NCBI GenBank assembly: GCA_964036155.1
Contig: OZ038423.1
Coordinates: forward strand, 13,159,249 to 13,223,248
Length of the DNA stretch: 64,000 nucleotides
Direction of reading: 5' to 3'
Origin: Diploscapter coronatus
Lineage: Eukaryota > Nematoda > Chromadorea > Rhabditida > Rhabditidae
The notes under the pieces are model-generated. The model did not search any database. It was not told the DNA's origin and was given only the letters and a program-made list of their open reading frames with translations. Below, one piece after another: positions 11,720 to 25,700 of the stretch (position 1 is its first letter; every line of letters begins with the position of its first letter). Made by a program: the position numbers and the translations under genes.

Positions 11720-11997
11720 TTTTGTCATTTTATTTTAACATTTATTAGAAAAGATCTGGATTGTACGATAATCATAATAAACTCTTTAAACAGGACAAAA
11801 ATCTAAAAATGATACAGATAGAAATATATCACATTCTAATTAGAGCATTTGTAAAGCTATATTGCATCATAATGATAAGATTTGATCGAGGAATTTGAAA
11901 ATATGGGAAACTTGCATGCTTCAAACGCACTTTTGATAGCAATATTACACGCTTTGCTATAAATATAATTCAATTAAAATAGAAAATTCGAACAGTC

Positions 11998-14900
11998 TTA
12001 ATTAACTTCGATTTCGCTTGAGTGGACGTGGAATTGGACGATTTTATCAATGGGATCGTATTCACTTTCACTTAGTCTGTCCAGGTGGTTGAGCTAAATA
12101 TTTTATTCTTATGACAGATTTACAAATTTAAATATTAAATGCAAAACAGGTTACTAAATAATAAATGAAAGTTAACAACTTAGAATATTTTGTAACGTAT
12201 GCTGTAAAAATTTGTTTAAATTTAAATCTCACCTTCGTGATATAATCCGGATGATCAGTCAAAATAGGAATATTCAGGGTGTGAAGCATCCAGTGGAGTT
12301 CAGCCATGTCGTTGACGGTCCACACAGCGACTTTGACACCTTTTCTGCGTTGTTGGTCGACAAAGGCTCTAAATGAACAAAGTTTTCAAGTTATTAAATT
12401 ATTTCTCAAAATATTTCATAAATTTCTTGAACCTATAAGAATAGATTCTCCTCTTTTCAGTCAATTTTCAAGTAATGGTTATGCTCACTGTGAGATGTCG
12501 AGATTATTCGTCAGCAGCAAATCCGCTCCCAGGTACCAGGGTGTGACAGTCTTGAGCAGGAAGACGTGAATGTAGTCGATAATCTCCATCAGATGTTGCT
12601 TCAGATGGGTGTATCTCGGACGTTTATTTTCAACGTCGTGGAAGGAGAAGTACTTTTGGCGCCAGGTTAGACCTAATTTTTTATTCGGGAAAAAATTTCA
12701 TTTTAATGAAATTAATGTATTTTGCACGAGAAAGTAGATTTATTAAAATAACTTAATTCTATTTTTAAAAATAAGAGTGTGTGAAGCTTACAAACCCGTC
12801 AAAATGCGCTGATTTCCCCGCTTGATGCGGTAGACGACCCAGGGATAGAACGAGCAGACGATGGCTTTGTCGTAGAGGTCGTACTTTTCGAAGAGGTACG
12901 CGATTATGTCCACGAGCTAAAAAGGGGTGTGTTTTATAAATGGCTTGGTTTCAAATCTAATAAGCAATTTAATATCTTAAAAATTTGTCGATAAAAGCCT
13001 CAGATTTCTGAAACATGATTTTTTTTCAAATGTTTTCAATTCCCACCTCCAAATCATGATCATTTCTGCAGAATGATAGGGATTTCAAGGTTATCAAACT
13101 GATGATTTCATTGGACTTTGATTTTTTGCAGGGTGATTTATAAGTATGGTTATCATCATGAAAAAGACCGAGCTATCAGTTAATTACCGCTAAATTAAAA
13201 ACATATCCTTATCATTGATAAATAAATACCATGTTAAAGTTTTCAACATTGTATCTCACCCGTTTTGATCCCCTATCTTTAATCGCATGACTTACCTCAG
13301 TATCAGTGTCCTTGACGTCAAATAGCATTCGGATGTCGTTTTCGACGCTCCATCTGACGGTCTCCTCCAGGGTGGGAATCTTCTCAGCGATCACCTCGGC
13401 CAATACGCCTTTCCTAGATCAACACGTCATCAGATTATGATTTTTAAGGATTAGAGTGGTTTTAATTTATTTAATTTTTGTATTTCGAAATTTTTAAAAT
13501 AAACCCAAAAACGAACAAATTAATTCTTTCTTCTAGTTCAGCAATTCGAAAATAGTCATTTTCATATTTTATTCGCGTCTCATTGCATGTTTTGATTTTT
13601 TCATAGCCTCATAAAATTATAGACAATCACTCAACAGTCCGCTAGCCTCAATAAAGATAAACCAACGTAAAAATTCCTTCTCAAAAATTCAGGATAGATT
13701 CGTTTAAGTTTCAAGCCGTTTCAAATCATCTTCAAGAAATTTCATTTCAATTAGATACTACTGATAGTTGATACCGATTTCAAATAAGAAATAAAGATCA
13801 TCGGCCAATATTGAATCACATGATATTTCATTCTTTGCGCTACTCCACCCTTCAAAATCCAAAAGAGTTGCTTTCAAAACATAAGTAAGAAATGATGACT
13901 TTCAGTTCTCATTCTGAGTACGTGTATACTGATTTTTGCGTACATCCTGCTTCTTTTTCAACTATATTTTCTTCTCTGCTTCCTTTTCATCCTCTTAAAA
14001 TTCTATAATATTTCATATTTCCGTTTACTAGAGAAATCAAGAAACAGACGCAGCGAATGGCTGGTGATAGATAATTTACACAGTTTTTGAATCATGAGAT
14101 GATATTATGAACTAAAGAATGCACGCCACGTGGTTAAGTAGTAAGCTGCTTGACTATTTTTTTTTGCAAAAATGCTTCAAATATTTAAGAATAAGAGCAT
14201 AAAATGGTTCTATAATATTTAAGAGCTGAACAAATTTTGCACCCACTTGGTTCTGACGAAACGTGCCGCAACATTGACGTTGTCCAACTCTTTCAAAGTC
14301 TTATCACGGATAGGGCCGGTCATGTTGGTGGTTCTAGAATTTGAAAAGTGTTATTTCACCCCATAAGCCTGAAATTATATAATATCTGCTTATGCTGATG
14401 TTTGATTTAATGAAACCTATAGAATTTCTCATCTTAAAAAGGTTCGTTAATTTTTTTCTCTGAATAATCAACGATTGAAGACTAATTTCATTATTCAAAT
14501 ATCGTTGACTTCATATTTTATGTAGCATATTTAAATCCACCTATCCAAATCATCATCATGCAGCAGAACAGCTTTGCCGTCCTTCGTCATGGCCACGTCA
14601 AACTCAATCAAATCCGCGCCATCACGTTTGGCCTAAAACTAGCATAAATTATTTAAAATGACTTATTTTATACTAGAATACTATGGATCTAACCCACTAT
14701 TGACTTGATTCTAGCAAAGAAGGATCAATATCCTTTGATACGTATTACGATCATGCTCTCTGGACTCTATCTAGATTGCTAGATTGAATTCTTTATGATA
14801 TCACGTAGACACAAGTCACGTTTTACATGACATTTATTATAAAAAAAGGGTTGAATATCGCTGTATAAAATAAATTATTAACTTTGTCGGAATAAATTTA

Positions 14901-15508
14901 TACCTAGTTTCGCGTAAGGTTTACTAAATTAGGCAAAAAAAACCTGTATGGAACTGCTCGGAAGAAATATTCTCAATTTAAATCAGCTTAACGTTCTCAT
15001 TTTTGAAATATAAATAGGTTCAGAACTGACTCGAAAATAAGCCGGGGCTATATTTCGAGTAGGTTTCAATCTGTTCCGAAAGGCTCACCTGAGCGAATCC
15101 AGCCAGACTGTTCTCGGGGAAGCTGTGTGGCGCGCCGCGGTGGCCACCGACGCGGAACCCGGCGAAGAAGCGTTCGACCTGAGAGCCACGGATGTAAAGG
15201 CTTATCAGTCATCATCACTGATGAAGAAGATGTCAAGAAAAATATCAAGAAAGGAAGAGTTTCCGGAAAAGTGATCAAGAAAGGGAATTTTTCAACAAAA
15301 AGAGGTCAGAAAAGGAGCTTTCTAGAGTTGAATACGATACATCTCTGGGATCGCATCGTTTGTTCTTTGTCCCGTAGATCACGACGAAAATGCCGATCGG
15401 AATAAATAGCAGCACAGAGGGGCAGAACTCGTACAGAATGAATAGAAGCGTGAAAATACTAGCAACGCCTGGCATTGCGACATGGTCCAACTCAAAGCGG
15501 TAACCCAT
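11998..15508 (-). CDS. Glycerophosphodiester phosphodiesterase, GDE1/MIR16 type
   Basis: Nine exons in transcript order: 15341-15508, 15089-15178, 14541-14632, 14247-14333, 13296-13413, 12796-12916, 12489-12672, 12233-12368, 11998-12093; all phases agree. Residues about 12-48 are hydrophobic (FTLLFILYEF...LLFIPIGIFVVIYG) and anchor the protein in the membrane. The GDPD catalytic pattern follows: GGHRGAPHSFPEN (His-Arg and Glu-Asn), IEFDVAMTKDG (Glu and Asp metal ligands), LLHDDDLDRTTNMTG (His-Asp), and later VDQQRRKGVKVAVWTVND. Block order and spacing, including PRYTHLKQH and TPWYLGADLLLTNN, match vertebrate GDE1 (MIR16), which hydrolyses glycerophosphoinositol and glycerophospho-N-acylethanolamines. 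The substrate here is inferred from that resemblance. It is convergent with the carbonic anhydrase gene, whose stop is 279 bases away. Confidence 0.9.
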
Positions 15509-17437
15509 CTTGGCGGAGTGGTGTAGAGGTAGTGTGATAGGTTTAGTTTTGGCAGGTCAGATCTTACAATCCCGCTTGGTTCACGGTAGAATTACCTAAA
15601 ATTTTTGTAAAAATACTAATTGTTTGGATAGTACTCGTTACGGCGAATAAAGCTACGCAAAAATTTCTGTAAAATATGATGTAAAGATAGAAAAATAAAG
15701 AAAAATTGATTGGGATGAATGTCTGGCCTCAGGCTATAGAGAAAAAGATGCAGCACATGACGTGAAAAGAGCGAGAAAAGAGCGGCGAAGTGACTGGCCC
15801 TCGCTATCGATTTTCTGAATGTCCGGGAGGAAAAGCTGGGTATTTGAAAAGCTGCCCACTGGACTAAATGAAATTTCGATTTCTATCGGAAAACACAATT
15901 TACTAAGAAATTATCTTTAGAAAAAATATAACGCTCTTCTATGTGACATATTTACATAGCTGTATCCTAGGATACTATTTTTCCTAGACCAGAAAATAAT
16001 GAAAATCAATACTCTGAAGAAATAAAGTCAAAATTGAAATATAAAATCGAAAAATCGACTCCGTGATTAGGAATACAAAGCAACAATTGGAACAAAGAAT
16101 GCTGTAAAAGAAGCAGAAAGAGTCGCTGAACTGGTGAAAAAGATGAGAAAAAAACGAAATGAGAGAAAAACGAGGACCCCAGGCAACGCAGAGAAATGTG
16201 GGGATTATTCATGGAAATGCTGATAAAGGCTGGCCATAGCTGGGCGAGAGATATGGGAGGTTGTCAGGGACGAATGAGGACTACTAGGGAAGATGCAGGA
16301 AGATTATAGACGAATAGTTTGAATATGAAAAAACGGGTCTAAAATCACGAAACATATAGCATGGAATATTGAAATAAGAGGGGAAAAGTTTAGATTAGGA
16401 GAGAAATCCAAAAATGAGAGCATTTTATCAGTTAGGCACAGCGAAACTTTGATAGCACCCTATTTATATGCCAAAAGGGTTTCAGATTCTCTTAGAAAAG
16501 TGATAGTTTGCTAATTGGACATAAGAGAAATGAACAAAAGATATCAAAGCTAACCATCAAGAGAGTTTAGGACATTAAGACCAGACTTTAGAAAAGAATA
16601 TAGGGTGAAAAGTCGCATTTTTAGTAATATCTATAAAGTATGATCAAAATATAAGAGAAATGTCATGATGATAAAACTAAAAATGATCACGTTAAGACGA
16701 AATACATAATCTTGTTTACTGGAAGTGGTATTTTGAATTTCTTTTTTTAATGTAAAATGTGAACAATTGAAAAACAAGAAATAGAATAAGAAAAGAGTGC
16801 AAAGACGCAGACGTTCTTTCAGTCAACAAGAATAATCATCCTTCGGGAAGCATCTTGAGGTATTTGTCGAACTTAGAGCATAAAGGTCACAATGTCTGGT
16901 TGATAATTTGAGAAAAATCAACTTCAGAGTTTGAACAACTTCAAAGAACTTCGAAATTAATTAAAAATTCAAAGAACTGACTATAAAAAAATTCCAAAAT
17001 GAAGGAAGTTAATTTCCGAAACTTCCACAAGAAAGATAACGAACTTCAAAATAGTTTTAAATAAAATACACCTCAAAATTTAAGATATTAAGTTCTATAA
17101 CCAAGAAAACTTCCTAATAAATATCAAATCAATCCAACACTTCCTCAGATCAACAAATAAAGTCAAAGTCAAAAATCACTTACGCTTTATCATTTTCATC
17201 TCTTATTTTCTCATGTTATTTTTTAACAGTCGTATATTTTCTGCTTCTCTAAACAATCAACTATCACTGCAGTGTCATGATTCAATCATATGAACGCGTT
17301 TGTCAATGAAAATGTAATTCAGATTCAGGAAATATGAAAAGTGGAGGTCTTTCAAAACTATATCATTTTTCATATTATTTTGCACATATTAACGGCGATT
17401 TATTACTTTGTTAATATATAATGGTAATCGAATATCC
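15509..17437. other. Intergenic, 5' side of the GDE1 gene
   Basis: About 1.9 kb of AT- and purine-rich sequence with no supported exon on either strand. Its left end must hold the GDE1 promoter and leader. I see no TATA box I would defend. The right end abuts the TTAA-flanked element. Confidence 0.4.
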
Positions 17438-17441
17438 TTAA

Positions 17442-19925
17442 GACGCGTTCTTTGAGTAACCCGAACAAAGGTCGGACAACTGCAAAAGTGTCTCGGATCC
17501 GAACCAAACTTATATGGTGGATACACCCATGGGTCCTAATCACAAAAATTAGGTTTTTAGGTCCCGCCCCCAAAAGTGGGCGGAGCTAGGTGGGGGTCAA
17601 AGTTGAGCATTTTCACGATTTGGCACCCCTCAGGGGGTATAAAGAAAACTTTTTTGCTATAAAAGATTTTCGAAAATTTTAAAAAGCATAGAGTAGCCCA
17701 TGTAATTGCGCACCTTCTGGTATATAGATTTTCGAGCAACAACCACCTGCTGGGTCAGAAAGGGGTCCTTATGTCAAAAATGGCGGTATGCTGATGCCCC
17801 ATTTTTTGCATAAAATCGATTTTCCTGAAAAGTTTAAGGCGAGTTCCAAAAATCTAATGCTATATTCAGATTCTACGTATCAAATTACCCTAAAATCAGT
17901 CCTAAAAGGCATAGATTAGGTATGCCACTTTTGAGAAAAAAACGGTTAAAGTCCTCAAGTCAGAGTATGCTTGAATATTAACTACTGCAAATAGCACAAA
18001 GAAAACTTTTTTTCTATAAAAGATTTCCGAAAAATTTTAAAAGAATGAACATGGCCATGGAATGTACTTTCTAAAAATATATAGGATTAGGAGATCAACC
18101 GCTTGCTGGATGTGGGAGGGGTCCTGATGTCAAAAATGGCAGTTTCAAAAACATGTATTTTTGCATAAAATCGATTTTACTGAGCAAATTTAGAGGGAGT
18201 TCCAAAGATCTAATGCTATATTCGAATTCTCCAGGTAAAACTACGTTAATATAAATCCTAAAAAGCATAGGTTAGGTATGATCCTTTTGAGAAAAATGTC
18301 CCGATATCAAAATGAGTGTATGCTGACCCCGGTTTTCTGCATAAAATCGATTTTCCTGAAAAGTTTAGGGGGAGTTCCGAAAATCTAATTCTATATTCGG
18401 ATTCTACGTATCGAATTATCCTAAAATAACTCCTAAAAAGCATAGGTTAGGTATGATCCTTTTGAGAAAAAATCAATCAAATAGGCGTGGCCCAAGGGTC
18501 GAATTTTTCAAAATCGATCGGAAAAATTCAAACGATACACCAATCGATAGCCCTGGAAAAACTAAGTAACTTTTGTGAAGACACCTCATGATTATCTATT
18601 ATGGTATGGGAGTGGTACTCAAAAAACCAAAACTTAATGTCAATTTTCAAGAAAATGATACGAGAATATTTTCATAGGCAGTCTACCAAAATTCGAGCTC
18701 AAATTGAAGCTAGAGACATCTAGTATTTATTCCCATTCAATTTGGAGTCGAACAATACCAAACATGGTATGGTACCAAATGGTAGTGACCCATATGGTCA
18801 AGTCACCATTTAGTAACCAATATCCATCATGTTATATACCAAACGAAAGCCCTTATCGACCTGAGTAATATGCTGAAAACCACTTGAAAAACAGATTAGT
18901 CTATCGCCTTTTATGGTCATTTGAAAATACCCCATTTCTGGTCTTTTTCAACAGGTGGTTATAGTCAATTACAATGATGATATAATGAAACCACTTTCTG
19001 ACATTGGTAGAAATGGGCTCGAATATTACTCTCCAATCAATTTCGAGTCGATTGATATCCATTTTGGTATAGTACTACTCGGGTACCATATGGGTGGTAT
19101 GCCATGGACCCATATGATAACACGATAAAGTGATAGCACGGTACCCTAGGAAGCGAAAATGAAGTATTGCCCATAATTTGCTATATTCCGAAAAGATTTT
19201 TCAATTTGGTTTTATTTTACAAAAGTTATGAATTTTTGAAGATTTTTGTCATTTTCTTGGGTTTGATCTATTCAAACCTCTATACCATGTTTACCATAAT
19301 AGATAACCATGTAGTGTCTTCACAAAAGTTTCTTAATTTTTCAAGGGCTATCAATTGGTATACAGATTGTGGGGTCTAACCCTCAAAATTGAAATTTCGA
19401 TATTTGGGTCGCCAACTTTGGTGCAATGGCAAAGTGTAGGGTCATACCTAACCTGTCTATTTTATGACTGATTTTAGGGTAATTTGATACGTAGAATCTG
19501 AATATAGCATTAGATTTTTGGAACTCGCCTTAAACTTTTCAGGAAAATCGATTTTATGCAAAAAATGGGGCATCAGCATACCGCCATTTTTGACATAAGG
19601 ACCCCTTTCTGACCCAGCAGGTGGTTGTTGCTCGAAAATCTATATACCAGAAGGTGCGCAATTACATGGGCTACTCTATGCTTTTTAAAATTTTCGAAAA
19701 TCTTTTATAGCAAAAAAGTTTTCTTTATACCCCCTGAGGGGTGCCAAATCGTGAAAATGCTCAACTTTGACCCCCACCTAGCTCCGCCCACTTTTGGGGG
19801 CGGGACCTAAAAACCTAATTTTTGTGATTAGGACCCATGGGTGTATCCACCATATAAGTTTGGTTCGGATCCGAGACACTTTTGCAGTTGTCCGACCTTT
19901 GTTCGGGTTACTCAAAGAACGCGTC
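17442..19925. mobile_element. TTAA-flanked fold-back transposable element, non-autonomous
   Basis: The element is 2484 bp and lies between two TTAA copies (17438-17441 and 19926-19929). Its ends begin GACGCGTTCTTTGAGTAACC and are inverted repeats of about 485 bp (17442-17925 and 19441-19925). The outer 400 or more bases appear identical, since an incidental 61-codon frame inside each arm (17557-17742 minus, 19625-19810 plus) translates to the same peptide. A second inverted pair lies inside (about 18530-18640 against 19290-19375). The left half also carries degenerate direct copies of the arm's inner module, each with GCATAAAATCGATTTT (near 17808, 18163 and 18339). No transposase is encoded. 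TTAA target duplication is the hallmark of piggyBac-type transposases, so mobilisation by a piggyBac-like enzyme elsewhere is inferred. Near-identical arms suggest recent movement or gene conversion. Confidence 0.85.
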
Positions 19926-19929
19926 TTAA

Positions 19930-21318
19930 ATTCAGAATACGAACAAGTGGGGTATTTTTCCTTTAATTTCATGAATAATCCATCATATTTAAATTTTTTT
20001 ACAATATTCTTCGGTATGAAAATTGATGACTTTAAATTTCATTCATCATATATAAAATTCGTTTCAAGTGCCTTTTCTTTTGTTCGTGACTTTATGTCTT
20101 TTCGCCATGCTGTCTGTAGTTTCGAATAATATGTTTGTTCATCAAACTAACTAGAACCGTGCCATTACTGAAATTCAGCGTCTTTACTTTACACAATAAT
20201 CAATCTTCATTTATCATGATAATACATACAAAAAATGAGCAGAACGCGATTTTTACATTGAAGTTATGCTCACAAGACTTTCTAATGCTTCTTTTTTCTG
20301 AGGCTACGGAATTTTGATTTCTCGAAAACTCCGATAAAAATTGATAATTCGTGATAAAAACGACCGATAATTTTTGTCTCGATCTTAATTCTCGTCAATA
20401 TTTGAAAGGCCTTGTCCGGGCCCGTCTTATCACGTAAAATTCAGCCAAATGCGTCACTTTCAAGCCATAGAATGTGTACTTTGATACATTTATTATCGAT
20501 TATAACGCAATATTCAAAAATAACAAACCAGGTATCATCGTAGCATAAAAATATTACATTTTATCATGATATTACACAATGACAACATTCATACCCTTTC
20601 AGAAATAATGATATCATTAGTACAGGTAGAATTAAATTAAGTATTTACAAAATAATTTGTGAAAGTGAACTGAAAATAAATACCACCATAAAATATGAAA
20701 TAATTAAAGTAAAGTACACTCATATAATAATTTTAGTTTTACGATAGCATTATTTTTCAAATATTTGTTAAAATACAAAGCTATTTTAAAATGCAAAATT
20801 AAGTGTCAAAGGCCCTGAAAGAGTCATTAAATCGTTCTATGAATTCCGCTGACATTCCGATGCATCGAATTTGAAACTGAGTGTCGGCTATGTGGGGCTT
20901 TCTAAATTAATTATATTTCCTAATTAACCGGTTCTGATTGTTATTACTAAATATTCTAGTTTGCATCTAGAAAGCCATAAAACACTTACGAAAATTATGT
21001 GCATTTTAAAAGTGATTTTTACTAAATTAAGTTCATTTTGCTGTTTTATCACTCTATCATAGCTCTAAAACTATCCATGATTCTAGAAAATTGCGAAACT
21101 TAACGAACAAATATTATCTACTTCATCATATTATTAATACTCGTTATTCATTTACACAAAACTTCTAGTTCAAGAGTGTTATGGTTAACATCATTCAATA
21201 TCTACTTTATGTCGCAGCAAAATTAGTATATTCAAATGACCTTATCAGAATAGCCCTTCTTATTTGACTTATCCTGTATTTAAAAATATTTAGATACAAA
21301 TTATTTTTGTAAAAAAAC
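19930..21318. other. Intergenic, no gene seen
   Basis: AT-rich 1.4 kb downstream of the membrane-protein gene that follows on the minus strand. A 111-codon plus-strand frame (19794-20129) runs out of the transposon arm and has no splice or family support. Confidence 0.4.
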
Positions 21319-22718
21319 TCACTTCCTCGGCCTCTTGATACTGTCAATCCTGGCGAATTCGTTTTCGATTTTCTCCCTATTCAGCGAATCGCGATGCGGT
21401 GATGATTCGCTATAGGGAAACACCTATAAACTGTACATCGATTCAAATTGTATCAAAATCAAATATTCCCAATTTACTAATTTTATAGTCTCATATTTTT
21501 GACTATATTATATTAATTCTAATATCAAAATATTCGGCATGTTTCCTGGGTTAATTTGATACTAAGTTTGATCTATTGTATTCTATCTTTAAGATCGAAA
21601 AATCAATTGAGGTTTAGAGCCATAAAATTAGCATTGAAGCAGATTTACGTATTTCTTACCAGCAAGCTACTACTTCCGCGCTCCAGAGATAGTCGAAGTT
21701 GCTCGTTTCGCCACGATTCGCCTATTGGCACCCATTCGACTTCGGCAGAGTTTCTGGAAACCAAATATTTTAATCCTCGATTAATTGAAATAATCTATGA
21801 ATAAACATGATACTAACGACAACGTTTCTTAAGGCTATTACTTCTCAAAATTTAAATTTGATGATGATAAAAATTGAAACCTAGTGTTTTAATAGCTTTG
21901 AAAAGCAAATGATCTCACCTCGGGGTGACTTTCAGATTCTTCTCCTCCTCTTCCTCTGATTCAGAATCCAATATGCTTGTACAGGCGGGAGCAGTGTGAA
22001 TCACATGTGCACTCCGCATTGTGCCGTCGCCGTATTCAGAGAGAACGTCACGGTAGTACGAGGCTTCCATCGAGTATTGAATTGCCTGCAATTGATTTTA
22101 GTTCTTTGAATATGGTAGAATCTGAGCAGTATTCGGCTAAATTTTCAATTATTCTGGCAAAACCTTGAAACATATTTAAAAATAAATACCAACACTATGA
22201 AACGATAAGGAAGCTTTTATGATACTTCTCTCGTAGTAAATAGTACAGCGAACGAATAAAGGATTTGAATTAATTTCTTTAATTGCGTTAAATTTTGATA
22301 CATGGAATTTCACTGACCTGTATCAAATACGGTATTCCCCTTATGTTTTTCATGATTGCTTCGGCTGTATCTGGGGTTATTGCAGCCTCTTTTTCGAGTT
22401 CAGCATGTTTCCACCTTCTTTTTACAACGGTAATTGGTTTCTGGAGCATCTTAAATCTAGCATTTGAGGAAAACCCAGGCAAACTTAAACAATTTTATGA
22501 TACATAGCTTATAAGGTACCATGTTATAATATTTAACCAGTGATGTTATCTGGTTAGTGGTATGTAAACATAGCCAAAATAAAGCTACTAAAATATTTTT
22601 TTTTTAAATCTACCTTAGGCCTGACTAGCCAAACGATAGCAAAAATCATCATTCCAACTAAACCTGAGGCGGTGAAAATTAGTGAAATCATCAACAATTG
22701 TTCGTGTAGGATACCCAT
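21319..22718 (-). CDS. Single-pass membrane protein of unknown family
   Basis: Five exons in transcript order (22614-22718, 22318-22449, 21919-22085, 21660-21753, 21319-21423) join in phase to 200 residues. The N-terminus has one strong membrane span, about residues 8-32 (MISLIFTASGLVGMMIFAIV), followed by positive residues (RPK, KRRWKH), which predicts a short N-terminal end outside and a cytosolic tail. The tail has a predicted helix (residues 50-80), an acidic run DSESEEEEE, and a basic C-terminus ending KRPRK. I do not recognise the family and see no enzymatic motif. The acidic-plus-basic tail suggests an adaptor or trafficking role, but that is speculation. Clean phases, canonical splice sites and the coherent membrane span support the model. 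Confidence 0.72.
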
Positions 22719-25700
22719 AATAAGACCTAAATTTAAATTAATTTGACAAAGATGATATGTATGACTTAATTATTACCCATTACGAATAAGGATAGATTGA
22801 ATATGGCTAGTATTATCGCTATATGCCTTAAGAAGCACATATTTAGGAAATATTTAGACAGCCAAATTTCTTAGTTTCAGTATTTTTGAAGCTGAAACGG
22901 AAGTCATTATTTTGCAGGAATGCTCAATATTTTAGTTGAAGGTCGAATTCGGTAATAATGAGAGCAATTATAATGAAATATTCAATATGAAACATGGACA
23001 AATAAAGTTCACATTATTTTAAGACTGAAAGATCAACATATAGGCTAAAATAACTATTTTAGGGTATAAATTTCTCGTAAATCATTATATCTTTGTCTGA
23101 AATTAGATATCAATATATCAAATATCTTCCTTATTTGCAAGGGATGCTCATTTTTGACACTAGCGAGGAAATAAATTTAGGTTCAAATAGACGTTTGGCT
23201 TAGATATCAAAAACGTTATAGGACAAGAAGTAATTCCGTAAAAATGGAAGTGCGTAATTTGATGTGAGCCTGTGAATTGAAGCGTTACGTCGATTTCCCT
23301 TTTGAGGAAGGATAAGCAAAGTACAACGTTAATGAGCAGACACAAAACTTGAAATCAGCTAGAATGTTGGTTGAAATACGTTATAAGAAAATAGGCGTCA
23401 AAATGAATATTTAAGTTCACATTACGAATGGCTCTTTAATAGGATTGTTATAATGTGAAAAATGGATGAAGCTCATAGGGATGACGTAAAATCGATAAAA
23501 ATATGTATGTTTCAAGACAAATAGTTTAAAATATTAGATATTTCTTCAACAGAGGATTATTCATTGTAGCAATAATTGTTGATTATATAGATTACTAGTT
23601 AGCTCAAATATATGTTTAAAAAAATAATCAATGATGTATGCCCAGCTGAGTTTTTAGCTTCCTTGCCTATCCTCGAGCATATATGGCTAAATAAAGCAAG
23701 TGGCTTCTTGAGCCATTCGGTTGCCAAATCGAATCAACACTTACATGTGGCTTGGCTCGGTGGGAGGAAACGGCAAATATTGTGGTGAGAATAATTAGAA
23801 ATTAAGTGAAAGCGACAAAAACATACACATACGCACTTTCTCACATTGAATATTTGAGAAGACGGAGTGAGATGCGAGTATCTTTTGGATATATGGATAT
23901 AGGGGGATATGTAGTGGATCTAGGACGACATAATATGGCATATATGATATATTGATTAAAATTAATTTTATAAAAACATCAGTATGCTTAAGATATAAAC
24001 TTATAGTACTTGTTTCAGAATTATAAACGTAATGAAAACATTTTGTTATTTAGTTCTGCATACGAATATGATAATTATCTTTAAAAATATTTTTAAAACA
24101 AATTTAAAATTTTTGCAACATCGAATTTGCAACTTTTTTCGAAATTTTCGCTTTGTTGCATAAATAAGATATTCCGCCGCGCGAAAAAAGATGGCAAATA
24201 CAGCCTAGTCTGCACGGATAAAGTAAACACATTTACCATTTTAAAATAAAATATTCTTTGGAAGAAACCTTTGGTTTTCCAAAGAATACATAACTTCCCC
24301 TGAATCGAACGAATGAAATGTGCTAACGTGAAAATGAAAGGGTGCTTTCCAGTTCTCCTAGACACGGGTCCCGCTTGAACCAATTTTAAGGCTATTTTGC
24401 AGGCTTAGGGTGGGGTCTTAATGAGCCAATTAGATACAAATTAGCAATTTAGGGGTGAAATTCAAGAGGAATACATCTTCTGGTAAACAAATAAGTTGAG
24501 AAGCCAGTAGGATTTTCTTTTAAAAGAAAATGAATATACCAGAGTATTTTCTAAATATAAGGAAAAATAGCAAAAAGCATCAAATGAATATTAGGTTAGA
24601 GTAGGGCCCGCAAGTGATTTTGCGAAATTAAGAGTTCCGTTTCAAAATCTACACCATTGAATCAAACTAGCTCTGGGAAGAGTTGAGCAATTTTTCCTCC
24701 ACAAAGTGGGCAGAGCTTGCGGATTCTAAATTAGAGTTAGTGTTTTCTAAAAAAATAAATGATATTAAAAATAATTTATTCAAAAAATTAACAAAGTATG
24801 TATTTAGGCTCGGATTGTGTCTTTTCACCCTCACTCCGAAATCCAATTTAATCGCGTCTTTTGGAAAGTTTTCGAGCACTTTCAAGCTGTTAAACGAGTT
24901 AATCCATTTAGTTTATTTAGTTGGTTCGATTAAATGGAGAGTCTTCTTTAGGACTCTTTATGATTTCGTTAAAATGAGACATGAACATTCTCGGTACATG
25001 GATTTTAGAAAATAAAAAAGTCAATATTTTGAAAATGAAGTTAATTTGGAATGTAATGCCTAGCAGGATGTTATTAAAAATAGGTTTAAGATGATCCTGA
25101 GACATTCTGAAGCTCTTATAGCATTATAAATATTGCAGTTTAGGATTGTAAAATAATATTGGTGATTAAGTTAAAAATGCATAGTATTTGGGTTGTTTTT
25201 AATTTAAAACTGAAGCAGATAGCTAGTTTTCCAAAAAAATATCTCAAAAATAGCATAAACATAAAATATTCAATATCTACGCTCAAATAAATTTTGGCTT
25301 GTCTACCTAAAACAAAAAGGGGAGTTTTTGGATTCGAAAATTGAGGAACAAAATTTCGGAAGCATGTGATGAAACTTTGCACGCAATTCTGGATTTTGGA
25401 TTCAAATAATGTAAACCAACATTCTTCTCTCCAAGAACGGACTAAATCCAGGACAAACTATATATTGCATTATACTAGAAAGATATATAAAAGAATAGCA
25501 TATAGAAAATTCCATAAATTTAGTTTTATGCGGCATTTTTATGAAACATAACGTAGCATGCACATATTTTTATTTGCGCTTTCTTGCAAGATCTATGAAG
25601 ACAGAGTAAGTATCCTTAATTATTACTATGATTAGAGACGCAGAGATACCTATAATTGGCAATATTTCATGATATGATGAAGTATAAGGGCGAAAAAATG

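Noticed and set aside
15514..15590. tRNA-like start GGCGGAGTGGTGTAGAGGTAG upstream of the GDE1 gene
   Set aside because: The A-box resemblance is not followed by a B box (GGTTCACGG is not GGTTCNANNCC), and no cloverleaf with an acceptor stem can be drawn.
17557..17742. Identical 61-codon frames in both arms of the TTAA element (the other at 19625-19810)
   Set aside because: They are identical because the arms are inverted repeats; the frame is short, lacks any motif and is not a transposase.
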